Source: Brachionus rotundiformis
Taxonomy: Eukaryota; Rotifera; Eurotatoria; Ploima; Brachionidae
NCBI GenBank assembly: GCA_016802295.1
Contig: JAESIW010000138.1
Location: 2,332,897 to 2,396,896 of the forward strand
Direction: 5' to 3'
DNA: 64,000 bases
Part shown: positions 47,601 to 59,008 of the stretch, piece after piece
How positions within the stretch are numbered: position 1 is the first letter of the stretch
How the letters are laid out: each line of letters starts with the position of its first letter
The notes under the pieces: model-generated
Seen by the model: the letters and a program-made list of their open reading frames with translations, nothing else
Database searches by the model: none
What the model was told of the DNA's origin: nothing
Position numbers and translations under genes: made by a program

Positions 47601-48896
47601 AATGTCCAAGTTAGTCGTTCAAGCTAATTACTAGAAATCGTCCAACACAGCATTTATTCAATAATCAACATATCAACAATAGAAAGTACTAGAGTATTAT
47701 TTCAGGCTTTTTGTTGCACAAGGTGTGGCTAGTCATACATTCAGAGGTTCAAACCCGACTAAGAGAACATAATATTTTGAAGATCACTGCAGTATGGCAC
47801 GCATGTGATGTCTAAACCCTTTTCATTTCAAAAGAAGAGGACCGGTCTCGACTGGGTATTAATTCTATGTAGAAGATCAACTCCATGCAGAAACCTCTTT
47901 AGCAATGAGCTGTTCTATAAATGTTTTTGGGAAGAATATCATATAATACTTGTTTAGCTGTTGGACCATCACTAAGACTCGGTCCTTGCATACATCCCAG
48001 TTATCTCTCTACTCCATGAAATGGAGACTTAAGCGCCATTCTTAACTGCCCAAATTATCTTATTATAAAATGTATCTCTTTATCATTAAATTTTGTCTCA
48101 TGTCTAGTCCGTTTAGTTTTAAATTAGTCCATTAATTCAATCATGAATATTAATTGTATGTAATTAATCAATTAATTCAACTAGCATGCTTTTGAATTAG
48201 TGTGTGTACGTGAATAATTAAATGGATAGTTGTTCACACTGACAAAAAATGTAATGGGAAATATTTTGTTATAGGCAAATAATAATTTAAGATAAACAAC
48301 ATTTGAACCTGTCAGAATGAATTTAAATAAGAAAAATCTGCATTTATCTTGAGTGGCTGTTTTTCTCTTTGCTATAGGCTAGCCTAATTTAAAATGCGAT
48401 TAAGATAAAAACAAAAATGATGAATAATTTTAGATAGCTTATGATAAATTTTAGCTACATTGGGCGGTCATCGATAGGTTGTTGTTCTATCGAGACTTAT
48501 CGATCTGTCGGAATCAGAGAAAAATTCAACTCTTTAATTAACTCGCTCTTTCTAAGAGCTATAATTAACTAGATTTCGATTTAAATTGCAAATGAATAAA
48601 CTTTTCCAATTTTAGAATTTTTATTTCTTTAATTTATCTCTTTTTTTTTCTTAATTAAAAATGCTTGTACAGTTGCTAATTTGTCAATATTTTGATCTAT
48701 AATGATGATACAAACACATCAATTATCTCATAAACAGTAGAAAAAAAATCAATCAGTCTGTGACACTATTTCTTTTCTAAATGTTGTTTCTTACCTGCCG
48801 ATCAAAAAAACACATCAGCCTCTTTTAAAGGTGTTTCTTGGCTTTTTTTATTTAAAATTGACCATTTTCTTATCCAAAGTAGATTATTTTGATAAA
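44673..48896. other. 4.2 kb gene-poor region
   Basis: The longest stretch without an identifiable gene. It has no long open frame on either strand. The part at 46620-47260 is strongly pyrimidine-rich on the plus strand (purine-rich minus). Near 47700-47770 a GGTTCAAACCC box B-like motif occurs without a cloverleaf. The right end holds the sFRP promoter. It may contain decayed mobile elements or distal regulatory DNA for the sFRP gene; neither is shown. Confidence 0.4.
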
Positions 48897-50360
48897 ATGA
48901 TTGTTTTCTATCTAATGATAGTACACGTGCTTCATTACACTCGGTCATATTCGCTATTGGACATGTACGATCCGAATATGACCGACTGGGACTCGACTTT
49001 TTACGGCAAGCCAGTTTGCATAGACATACCATCCAACATGACTCTTTGCCGCAACATCAACTACAAACAAATGAAAATGCCTAACTTAGTCGGCCATGAC
49101 TCCGTGGAAGAGGTTGTTTACCAGTCTTCGGCCTGGGTGCCATTGCTATCGCTCAATTGCCACAAGGACGCGCAGCTATTCTTGTGCTCCATGTTCGCTC
49201 CAGTTTGTGTTGAGCAAGCACAGGCCATCTACCCGTGCAGGTCGCTTTGTGAGTCGGTCAGACAAAGCTGCGAAGGCCAAATGTTGAGATACAGCTATCC
49301 GTGGCCTTCAATGTTCAACTGCAGCCAGTTTCCCAAAGACGGACTCTGCATTCCCTCATCGGACAAAATGGTCCCGGTGGAAATGGAATCAACTACTCCA
49401 ACAACTACTTCAACAACAACAACCACAACTACAACTACTACATCAACTACTACCAGCTTGGCTGCTGTTAAATCAAGTACTGACCCATTCAGATTAAGTG
49501 GTAAAACATCCCAGAATCCAATGTATGCAAGAGAGAACATTTTTTTGCAAGACCCGATCTGTTTCGGCTGCGACACCACTCGTCTAAGCATGGAACAAAT
49601 TGTGCATGGATACTGCAATTCAGACATTGTGCTAAGGGGTCGCATTCAGACAATTAGAATAAGCCGATTGGACTTGACCAATTTGGGGCCAAGGGAGAGA
49701 ACAATTGTGAACAGGTTAAACAAAACTGGCTCTTTGTATGTAAAGATAAGCCGCCGAAGCAGAAAGGCGTTTAAGGGCGCTGAATTGGTCAGCCGCAACC
49801 AGCTCAGAAACTATGTCAAAGAGATGGTTTATCCAGCAGAATATTATGACCCGTATGAGCTAAATTTGTACTTAATGTCCAGTATGCATTTGAAAATGTC
49901 CAGTTCGAATGGTGGCGTTCGCGCTGTTGAAGCCAGAGAGCCCAGCTTGGCACAAACCAAACGCAAAAGGATCAGAAATCTGGTAGAAAATAGAAAATTT
50001 AGAAAAAGATTTGGAAATAGAAAAAGAAACCATTGTTTTTGTCGTCGTCTGAAAAAAGGTGCCAGACGCATCAACAGCAAATATTTGTTTATGGCAAATA
50101 TCTTAACTTCGTCCAATTTAAAGCTCAATCAGCGCAAAAAAAGACAACCTTTTGGTATGGCAAATAGATATCATTTGGGAAAGAGAAATGATGAAAACAT
50201 CCGACTTGTCTATTTGACAAATGTAATTCAATGGAACAAGGCTAGACCATTTATAGATTATTTGGAAAATGACTCAATCGATAAGACAAACATGTGCCAA
50301 GATGTTCAAAAGACTGCCATCGAAATTCTTAAAGCAGATAATAGGCTATTTTTTTTCTAA
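48897..50360 (+). CDS. Secreted frizzled-related protein (FZ-CRD + NTR-like), 487 aa
   Basis: Extracellular Wnt-binding modulator. The ATG at 48897 (MIVFYLMIVHVLHYTRSYS) gives a signal peptide; no upstream in-frame ATG exists back to the preceding stop. The frizzled cysteine-rich domain (residues about 35-150) has all ten cysteines: KPVCIDI, MTLCRNI, SLNCHKDAQLFLCSMFAPVC, AIYPCRSLCESVRQSCE, FNCSQFP and GLCIPS, with the typical GHDSVEEVV. There is a Thr/Ser tract at about 163-185 (a run of ACA/ACT codons, likely O-glycosylated). The C-terminal netrin-like module starts DPICFGCD and contains GYCNSDIVLRGRIQTIRI, a long very basic insert (KRKRIRNLVENRKFRKRF, GNRKRNHCFCRRLKKG) and VIQWNKARPFIDYL. 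No seven-TM region, so it is not a Frizzled receptor. Single coding exon. Subgroup unresolved; the basic tail resembles SFRP3/4. Confidence 0.88.
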   Translation: MIVFYLMIVHVLHYTRSYSLLDMYDPNMTDWDSTFYGKPVCIDIPSNMTLCRNINYKQMKMPNLVGHDSVEEVVYQSSAWVPLLSLNCHKDAQLFLCSMFAPVCVEQAQAIYPCRSLCESVRQSCEGQMLRYSYPWPSMFNCSQFPKDGLCIPSSDKMVPVEMESTTPTTTSTTTTTTTTTTSTTTSLAAVKSSTDPFRLSGKTSQNPMYARENIFLQDPICFGCDTTRLSMEQIVHGYCNSDIVLRGRIQTIRISRLDLTNLGPRERTIVNRLNKTGSLYVKISRRSRKAFKGAELVSRNQLRNYVKEMVYPAEYYDPYELNLYLMSSMHLKMSSSNGGVRAVEAREPSLAQTKRKRIRNLVENRKFRKRFGNRKRNHCFCRRLKKGARRINSKYLFMANILTSSNLKLNQRKKRQPFGMANRYHLGKRNDENIRLVYLTNVIQWNKARPFIDYLENDSIDKTNMCQDVQKTAIEILKADNRLFFF

Positions 50361-51129
50361 TTTTTTTAATCGATTTTTTTTAAAGCTTTTAATTTGATTG
50401 TCATTTAATTTTTTAGCAAAAGATAATTTTTGTATTTATTTTAATTTTTGTTCTAATCGGATTTTTTTTATAATTTCTCATTTCCATTTTTAAAAATAAA
50501 AAAGACAAAAAATTTTTACTAAATTAATTTGACTTTGATTAAATTTTTAATTATCATACAATTTGTGACTATTCGATTAATTCTTTAAAATCAAGACTAA
50601 ATTAAGAATTTTATATTTAAAAAAAATATATTCAAAGTAATTTGGTCATTTGGAAAGATTAATTGAATTTGATGAAAAATTTTGCTGATTTATTTATTTT
50701 TTTTAATGTAGAGAAAAATAAAATTTTTTAACTTTTAAAATTTTATTTTATGTTTCTACATTAAATGATTTAATGTAGAAACATATTTTCTACAAATTAT
50801 TTGGCAATTATTCACCAAAAGATTAACTTTAATTCTTTTTTAGCCATTTTCCAGGATCATGCACTGCAATTTCGCTTTGGAAACGTATTGGCATTGCTTT
50901 TTGGTCATTCGAGTCAATAAAAAAGTGAAATAAATAATATACTAAATAGAAAATTATTAAATTTTCCAATTAAATTCATTTAATAATTCTTTTAACTAGT
51001 TATCAATAAAAAGCTCGTTTTTCTATTAATTTAAATAGATAAATAAGTTAATTAAAAATAATTAGTATCAATTAAAAATTTTCAAGCATAAAAAAAATCT
51101 AATTTAAGAATAAAAATCCAATTTATTAT
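50361..51129. other. Convergent intergenic region with perfect palindrome
   Basis: About 770 bp between the 3' ends of the sFRP (+) and GLUT (-) genes. 50751-50783 is a perfect inverted repeat, TGTTTCTACATTAAAT then G then its exact reverse complement. An outer, imperfect inverted copy of the same motif begins at 50702. Otherwise A/T-rich spacer. Confidence 0.6.
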
Positions 51130-53184
51130 TTAAATTTTAAAATCCTCCACAATATCAAAAGAGTTTCTGTTGGCTTTAAATGCAAAGAGATTTTTTCTAT
51201 CCTGGAAATATGCTGTTATTTCTTCAACTTTTTTGTTCTTTGTTTCTGGAAGAAATGCAAACGTGAATATCCAGAAGAATGCCAAAAACACAGTAAAGAG
51301 CATAAAGGTCCAATTTTTGGTCACATTGTCAAACAATGGTGGGAAACCTTGTCCAACAGCTACGTTTGCGGACCAATTTACTAGAACAGCTAAACTAACT
51401 GCTGCTGAGCGGGGTCCTTGTGAGAAAAGCTCAGCTACAATCATCCATGGAATAGAACCAGGTCCGATTGCAAAGAAAACAATATAGAGCATCATGGACA
51501 CAATGCTCAAATACTTTAGCCAGTCGTATTTGCTTTGTAGTACAAAGGCTACTGTCATAAGAATGCTGAACACAAACATTCCACCCAAGCCAAGCAAATG
51601 CAAAAATCTACGACCTGATTTTTCCATTAGTGGAATTGATACCAAAGTCATAATTACCATTATTAAACCTATGAAAGGAGTGGCATACTGGCTGTTTTCA
51701 ATACCTGATTTGGCCAGTATATCATTCGAGTAGTAGAATACCTTTAATAATTATTTTTTTTTTTGGATAAAGAATGGTAAATTAGAATAAAAACCTACTG
51801 CATTAATACCACTAAGCTGTTGAGACAAGTGTAACACTATACTAATAATTGTTGGCAAAAGCAAAGCTCTTGTGGAAAAAAGACTTAGAACTGAAAATTT
51901 TGGCTGAGATTTTTGCATTTCAGCTTCGTTTATCATGTCATCTATTTCATGTTTGATGTCTTTGGTGCCTCTGAGGGTAACCAATGCAGTCTCTGCTTCG
52001 ACTTTTAGGCCTTTGTTGATGAGCAAAAATCGCGGACTTTCTGGACAAAATGGAAGAGTTATGAGTTGGACAATTGAGAACAAGCTTGTGAGACCCAAGA
52101 GTATAGGCCACAAATTGTCAGTGCCAAGAATTTCCGGCAGACCGAGAACTTGGGATAGCATAATTGTTGATGTAACACCCAACTGAAATAAGGCTCCAAC
52201 CGAACCACGGATATCAACAGGAGACAATTCATTTAAATACATGGGACAAAGACCGGAATTTAGACCACAATTGAGACCAATTATAAATCTACCAACAATT
52301 ATCATTTCATAGGCATTGACCAATTTTGAAAAGCCCATAAGCAAACCTCCCAATATGCCAAGCAAATTATTTAACAGGAGACTTTTCTTTCGGCCAAAAT
52401 AGTCGGCAAAAAAACCATTTAGCAAGCCACCAATGCATCCACCGACAGCAAATATGGCAACTGTAAAAGCCCAAAGAGATCCTATTGTCGAAGCCGAAAG
52501 CTCGTTGCCATATCGACTCAGGTGACTCTCATTTATGAATTGGCGAATTAACTAGATAAAAAAGAAAAAAAAATTGTTTATTTATTAGCAAAAAATAATA
52601 CTGAGATAAAAATTTACTTCTCCTGGTGCGTTTATTACGCCTGTGTTGTAGCCAAATTGGAATGCTGAGCCAATTACAGCCGAAGCAAGACTAAAAATAA
52701 GCTTTTTTGGTAAACCCTTTGGAAAAAAAAAAATAATATTTATTTCTAAGTTAAAAGATAATTTATAAATTTTTCAAAATACCATTTTATAATTTAGATA
52801 ATAAAATAATTTTCAAATCTAGCTAAAACTTTTATTCTTAATTTTTTTTCTATATGATATAACTCTGATTAGAGTGATATAATTCTAAAACAATTAGATA
52901 TGTTTGTGAGAGATAAGCGAGAGTTTTAATAGAAGTTTTTTATTTATTTATTTTTTAATTTTGAATATTTTAAATTAGAACAAATTAAACATGGCCTCGC
53001 ATTGTCTTGAAAATTTTTCCTAAGGTCAATTGACTACAAGTATTTTAAGAATACTTACAAATTTTTTTCGAGTAGTCAAATTTTCGTAAATATCTCTTTT
53101 TTCTAGTTTGTTCTCATCTAAAAGATATTGTCTTGTGGCATTTTCACCGTCATTTTCTCCATTTGATTCTATTTCATTTACCAT
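51130..53184 (-). CDS. GLUT-type facilitative sugar transporter (SLC2A class I-like), 529 aa
   Basis: Twelve-TM major-facilitator hexose carrier of the plasma membrane. Exons 53184-53059, 52716-52618, 52551-51799 and 51741-51130 sum to 530 codons. Family marks in order: FQFGYNTGVINAPGE in TM1, SLWAFTVAIFAVGGCIGGLL, DYFGRKKSLL (loop 2-3 G-R-K/R), GRFIIGLNCGLNSG, SPVDIRGSVGALFQLGV, PFCPESPRFLL, QLSQQLSGINAVFYYS (TM7 QLS class I signature, split by the last intron), EKSGRRFLHL, GPGSIPWMIVAELFSQGPR and LPETKNKK. The QLS motif suggests glucose/dehydroascorbate-type rather than fructose-only specificity. The start is uncertain: the first ATG (53184) gives a 42-residue hydrophilic leader, and an upstream exon is possible. 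Substrate not testable here. Confidence 0.9.
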
Positions 53185-54213
53185 TTCAACATATACTTTT
53201 CTAAATATGAATTGCAAAATATAATTAAGACTTTTAAGTTTGCTTGTAAATAATTAAGTCTACAAATACATAAACAATTTTAATTTTAAATTTGAAATTT
53301 ACTTTTAAATTGAAATTAATCTAGAGATAATGTGATGGATTTAAAGATCAGCCTATTTTACCAAAACAGATACTTTCATTTAAATGCTAAGTGAGTAAAT
53401 AATTTATTTTGAGAAAAAATTAATCAGTCTTTTCATATGAAAATAATTTTAACTTTATGACTTGACATAATTTATAGATTTTTCCAATGGTATTGATAGG
53501 AATTATCAGAAATAATCAGAAATCAATAACCAAAACTTTTATCAGCGAGAAAATCTGAAATAATTTAAACAACTAATCAATAAGTGAAAAAAAAATTATA
53601 TTTAAATAATTTCTTGAAAAAACTAGAATTTTTTATTAAAATTTCTTTAATTTTTACTATAGAATAAACACTTGCTTAATAAACAAATTAATTAAGCATT
53701 TAAAATTTTACTCAATGTATGAAAAAATGTGCTTATTTGGCAATAGTTACAAAATAAGCACTTGGAATCACATAATACCATTTGTTTAATAGAAAAAAAA
53801 TACATTTAAACAAAAAATGATTAAAAATTTAAAAAAATTTTAATTTAATTTTCAATGCAGAAAATGCTGATTATGCAAAAATCTCAAGAAATGATCATAT
53901 AAACTAATTTATATAATATTTCAAAACAATAATGGAGATTTTTTGCATAAAATAATCAATTAAAAAAATTCCAAAATCTGTTTTTAAGTTTACTTTTTAT
54001 TTAAAATAGAATAAAAATGAATTTAGATCAGTTTAGACTTTCTTATCATTTTATGGATATCAAAAATAAAATATTCAACTCAAAAAAATTGTCTAAACTA
54101 TTTTTGATTCTGAAAATAAATCTTTTTTTATGATTAATATATATATATGTAATTCTTAACCAAAAATAATAATTAAATTTAAGTTAATTAAAATTTTTTT
54201 TATTTAAAAATAA
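53185..54213. other. Intergenic spacer between GLUT and the ankyrin/SOCS-like gene
   Basis: About 1 kb, A/T-rich, containing the GLUT promoter side and the 3' end of the next minus-strand gene. No feature recognised. Confidence 0.45.
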
Positions 54214-55845
54214 TTAATCTTCTCTTAAAAAATGTTCCAAAACAGTTGGTATTTGTAGACTAGCCAACGATTCTATGGAAAGAGATCTCAGTTTTTCTCT
54301 AACTTGATTTCGAGCAATTAGTCCCAGACTTTTTGGAACTTTTTTGCTCGATTGGTGCAAAGAAACAAGCACTAATTCGATCCGATCTCTAATTTTAGAA
54401 TCAAGAGTATTCATCTTTTGCTTTCGCTTGAGCTTAGACCACCATAACAGCGATGATTTGGTGCTTGAGTCCATCAAACCATGCTGAATCAATTTTTTGG
54501 CATAACTGGTTACCAAATCGGCCATTTCATCGCTTGTCAAATATCTAAGTATGTTCGAGGCAGACAAGAAGCTTGACCGATTTGAGCACTTTTTGGTCCA
54601 GTAGTAAATATAATTGGCGATCCATGTTCCCCTATGGTTAACAGGCACAACATCGTATTTGACCAAGAGCCAATGTTTCAAAAAATAAGAATTGCTAATG
54701 CTCGGACTCAAGCCTTCATAATTCAGCTTAATATTTTTCATATGGTCATCGTATGGCTTCAACAGACGAGCTGATTCGTAGCATAGCAATTTTTTGTACA
54801 AAAGTTTTTTATTATTTATGTAATTAAGCAAAATTTCGATCAATTTTATATCAGTTTGGAATGATCGATTCATTTTGGTAATCAAAGTTTCTATCAGTAT
54901 TAAGTCGATTTTCCACGACTCATTTACTTTTTGCTTAATATTTTTAATAAATAATTTATAAAAATTTTCCTGATAAAACTCAAAGCACACCGAGAAGAGT
55001 GTCTCATGGCCCATTGATGTCTCATTGCTCAAGTCAACACTGAAATCATTCAACAGAAGACTAAACAAGTCGTACTTGAGCTCAAATTGCTGAGATGTCG
55101 ATGGTAAATTGAGACTCAAGTACTGGCAACAATTGACCAATTTTTCCATATTTACATCTATTTTAAATTTTAATGAATTTTCTAATAAAACTTTGAGACA
55201 ATTTATCTTTGATTCCTTTATAGATATATCTATTAGATATTCGATTAGGTCAAACTTGAGGCTAGATGTTGACTTGTTGATCAAATAGTCCAATATGAGG
55301 GGCAGATTCTCGATTATGGTGTATTTGAAGGCCGAAAAGTCAAGACTGGCACCGAAATTTTCAACCATAAGCTTTACCATTTCCAATGAATGGGAATGAA
55401 TGCAAAACATGAGTGTGTTTTGTAGATCGCCGAGTTTTTTTTCGTCTGTTTTCAAATAGTCATGGTTAAATTTGGCAATTAGTTGAATGAGGTCTACATT
55501 GTTAAACTGAGAGTGCCAACACAAGAGACCTTTGACCAAATAGAGCTTGAGTGTGCTGTCTACACTTTGGTTGTCTTTGATCTTTTGCAGAGTATTGGTA
55601 AGTCTTTTTTCGTCAAATGAAGCTGTTTGGCACCGGATTAGATCTATTGTCAACAAATCATTGTCATCAAACGATGATTTGTAGCACAAACAATCTTCTA
55701 CATACTTGTAGAAATCGATTTGAAATTTGTACAAATTGGTATTGGAATAATTGCATAGGTAATACCTTTGTTCCAAATTGGAACTATATTGATCAGTGTA
55801 AAAGCAGCAATTGCAGACATAATCATCGCTATAGAAATATTCCAT
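54214..55845 (-). CDS. Probable ankyrin-type repeat / SOCS-box protein, 543 aa
   Basis: Single-exon gene starting MEYFYSDDYVCNCCFYTDQY, with a Cys/Tyr-rich first 60 residues. The middle is helical repeat sequence of divergent ankyrin-like character (GDLQNTLMFCIHSHSLEMVK, LMVENFGASLDFSAFKYT, IKESKINCLKVLLENSLKFK). The C-terminal about 45 residues, KVPKSLGLIARNQVREKLRS then LSIESLASLQIPTVLEHFL, match a SOCS box: P-x-SL-x-x-L-x-R-x-x-[IV]R at the elongin B/C-binding helix and a LPxxL-like end. It would therefore be a cullin-5 ubiquitin-ligase adaptor of ASB type. Ankyrin repeats are degenerate and their number is unclear, so the family is tentative while the SOCS box is reasonably supported. ATG fits context. 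Confidence 0.58.
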   Translation of the reverse strand: MEYFYSDDYVCNCCFYTDQYSSNLEQRYYLCNYSNTNLYKFQIDFYKYVEDCLCYKSSFDDNDLLTIDLIRCQTASFDEKRLTNTLQKIKDNQSVDSTLKLYLVKGLLCWHSQFNNVDLIQLIAKFNHDYLKTDEKKLGDLQNTLMFCIHSHSLEMVKLMVENFGASLDFSAFKYTIIENLPLILDYLINKSTSSLKFDLIEYLIDISIKESKINCLKVLLENSLKFKIDVNMEKLVNCCQYLSLNLPSTSQQFELKYDLFSLLLNDFSVDLSNETSMGHETLFSVCFEFYQENFYKLFIKNIKQKVNESWKIDLILIETLITKMNRSFQTDIKLIEILLNYINNKKLLYKKLLCYESARLLKPYDDHMKNIKLNYEGLSPSISNSYFLKHWLLVKYDVVPVNHRGTWIANYIYYWTKKCSNRSSFLSASNILRYLTSDEMADLVTSYAKKLIQHGLMDSSTKSSLLWWSKLKRKQKMNTLDSKIRDRIELVLVSLHQSSKKVPKSLGLIARNQVREKLRSLSIESLASLQIPTVLEHFLRED

Positions 55846-56947
55846 CTTTTTTTAAATCTATATTTATGGAAAAAAATCATGGATATTTATAAATATATAT
55901 TATTTTATTATGCTTTGGAATAGAGTTGAAAAGTTTATATTCTAAATTTATTTATTTCTAACATTTTTGATTACTATAATTTGAAATGATTTTAATCTCA
56001 TTATTTTCCAAGCGAACCAATTAAGAAAAAAACATTACTTACTCCAAAGTTATCATGTTATAAATTTTTTTTATCTTTATTGAAAAAAAATAAATAAATT
56101 CGAACCCACAATTTTATCTCTCTGACTCTATCTCATTAATACAAATCAATTTAGAACTTATCTCTATTTTAAAATAGCAAAAACTGGTCAAAAGCAAAAT
56201 AATTAAACAATTTTGTTACTTTATTATAACTTTATTATCTTCGTATTTATTATTAAGAAAAATTTTTAAATTCTTTACTCCTAAATAACTTATTAGGAAA
56301 AAATAGAAAATAATTTTTGATATATTTTGGGTATTTATATTGAATAATAGAAGACTATTATGGCCACTTAAAATAAAATTGCCAACTTATCTACAAAATA
56401 AGCTACTTGAAGATGAAACAATCAGTTGGCTTTTACTGATTAAAAAGTAAGACTTTATTACGCAGTTTTTAATTGATTCTTTACTTATTTATTATATTGG
56501 CAAAGAAAAAAGAAACGTGTTTAACAAAAAATTTTATCAAAATAATGTTTTATGATTATTATTTTGTTGCGACTTTTCTAACTTGATTAGTCTTGATATA
56601 AAATTTTAATAAAGAGATTTGCAGATGGAAACAAACAAAAAGATTAATTTTAGACAAAGCTTAGCTTAATTTTTATTTATATTAATTAATGACACAATTT
56701 AAGATAAAAATAAAATCCTTTTTTTTGCTCTTGAGACATCTAGAAAATTTTTCAAACATGTTTAAGATTAAAAATAAAGACTCTATCCTTTTCATAAGGT
56801 GTTGTTAGCTTTTATTATCTAAACAATTTACCAAATAATTAATTCGAGACCTATAAAACTAATAGAACTGTAAAAGTTTAATCCAAATTAAACTCAAACC
56901 AAATTCAAAAATATTTATTTGATTTTTAAAAATTGATAAAAAAAATT
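55846..56947. other. Intergenic spacer (1.1 kb)
   Basis: A/T-rich DNA between the ankyrin/SOCS-like gene's 5' end and the FATP gene's 3' end. No gene or repeat recognised. Confidence 0.45.
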
Positions 56948-59008
56948 CTATAAACGAATTCTACCATTTAGGATGTTCTCATAAACCACGTCATTCAATG
57001 GTCTGTAGGCTTGATCCTTAGCATCAAAATAATAAACAATATCTCTAATAGTTTTTATGTTGTAACCTTCTTCAACAAGTTTGGTTTTTTTTGCTTTAAA
57101 TGTACCTTTAAAATGACAAAAAAAATAAAAATTTATCTTCTAATTGTTTAAAAATTATTTCCTATCTACCTGTATGATCTAATTCTGAGCTAAATCGCAT
57201 GAACAAAGGTCGGGCGTAAGAAGGAAGTCCTTCTTTTATTTTTTCATTCAAATTTTGTAAGTCAATGGAGTCTGGTGAAGCTGCGATGGAGAGCATGCCA
57301 GCGCGACCTTCTTGGCCTGGTATTGTCACCCCATAAACAACAACTTCTTTGGAATCCAGAAATCTACTTATCTGATTTTCAACTTCTACAGTAGATACAT
57401 TTTCACCTCTCCAGCGGTACGTGTCACCCAAACGATCGCAAAAATAAAAGTATCCAAACTCATCCATCAACATTGCATCACCTGAACCAATTTAAGGAAT
57501 ATTAAGCTTTGTTTTTAGGTTATATATTAGAACTTTACCTGTGTTAAACGCCTTTTGACCAGGCTTAAACACGTTTTCAATAATCTTTTTTTTGGACGCC
57601 TCTGGATTGTTGGCATATCCATTAAAGGCTTTGGTAGGCTCGTTACCAATTATTCCTATTAAGAGCCCTTTTTCTCCCACTTTGCACTCAATGCAAAAAC
57701 CCCTTTGATCCCTGATCGGATTCATTTGTTCATCAATTTTAATCAAATAAATTGGATAAACACTTTTTATTAGTCTTGTTATCAAGGGCTTAAAACCACA
57801 CGAACCAACTTTGTAGTCCAAATTCAGCATTGTGCAATTTCCCTCTGAAGCAGCATAAAATTCCAGACATTTAACACCAAACCGTTGATTAAATTCTTTC
57901 CATACATTGACCCTTAGCCCATTGCCGTAGGCTTTTCTAACCTTGTGCGCCCTATCCAATTGGGATGGTGCTTGATTGACCAAAAATCGACATATCTCGC
58001 CAACATAGATAAAAGAGGTGCAATCATATTGTATACAATCTTTCCAAAAATTTGTAGCACTAAATTTTTTTCTCAAAACAACAGTTGAACCAATGGTAAT
58101 GGCAGAGCCGATGCCAAGCAGAGTTCCGTTGCCATGGTAGATAGGCAAAGTGACATAAACTACATCATTTTTACCCAACCCGGCGGCTCTGAAAAAAGTC
58201 GAAGCACCTCCATAATAGCGACTTTGCTTAATAACTGCTGGTTTTGGTAAACCAGTAGTACCACTTGTGTAAATATATAAAATTGTATCCTCTGATGTAA
58301 CCTTATACTCTAGCTCAACATTATCTTCCCCTGTCTTGTTCAAAAGACCATTTAGATTAAGAGATCCAATGGTTGATTTCTCATCACTATCAATTATTAG
58401 CTGTACTTTACCAAGATCATTCTTTATCTCCGCAATTGCTTTAAATTAAAAGATAGATTTTTTCTGATGGATATTGTTATGTAGCTGTCTATACCTGGCT
58501 CTAGAGCAGAATTGTAAATAACTGCTAAGGCTTTGGATGAAGAAATTGAGTGTCGAAGTGGTTCACCCCTTAAATTTGTGTTTATCAGTGCACTTATTAC
58601 ACCAAGTTTAGAAAGACCAAGCCAAATACCGACATATTCTGGCCTATTTTCCATCAAAATGGCTACACAATCTCCCTTTTTGTAGCCATATGCATTCGAA
58701 TGAAACAAATTGGCCACTCGGTTTGCATAATTCTCTAACTAAAAAAAATTAATAAAATTTATCCCATTGGAAACTATTTATTTTACATCTTTAAATGTCC
58801 ATGTCTTATTTTCGTAAATGATGCATGCTTTGTGTGGATGCTGTTTTACCAATTTCTGGAATTCGCTAAATGTGTTGCTTTTTTCTCTTTGAAATTTGGA
58901 CAAAGTGGTCTTAATGTCAATAAACATGCGAATGGCCAATAAATCACGGTAAATTGAAAGCAAATAATTATAGATCAGATAAAAAAAATAATTTATTTTT
59001 TGAATCAT
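56948..59008 (-). CDS. Long-chain fatty acid transport protein / very-long-chain acyl-CoA synthetase (SLC27A), 611 aa
   Basis: Membrane-bound AMP-forming acyl-CoA synthetase that traps imported fatty acids. Exons 59008-58787, 58738-58495, 58438-57539, 57481-57170 and 57105-56948 sum exactly to 612 codons. The N-terminal hydrophobic segment (NYFFYLIYNYLLSIYRDLLA) is the FATP membrane anchor. The AMP-binding P-loop is LYIYTSGTTGLPKPAVI; then VYVTLPIYHGNGTLLGIGSA, EFYAASEGNC, DGYxxxxDRxGD as FGYFYFCDRLGDTYRWRGEN (the FATP/VLACS motif), and VSTVEVE. The C-terminus has the conserved F-KxxK segment (TFKAKKTKLVEEGYN) and ends NILNGRIRL, close to the family ending. Closest architecture is SLC27A1/A4; the paralog is not resolved. 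Confidence 0.9.

Noticed and set aside
47705..47770. tRNA-like sequence with GGTTCAAACCC box B
   Set aside because: Only the T-arm-like motif is present; no acceptor stem, D-arm or anticodon arm of the right spacing could be formed, so not called as a tRNA or SINE.
49295..49645. Minus-strand 116-codon frame with Val repeat
   Set aside because: Antisense of the Thr-codon tract in the sFRP gene.
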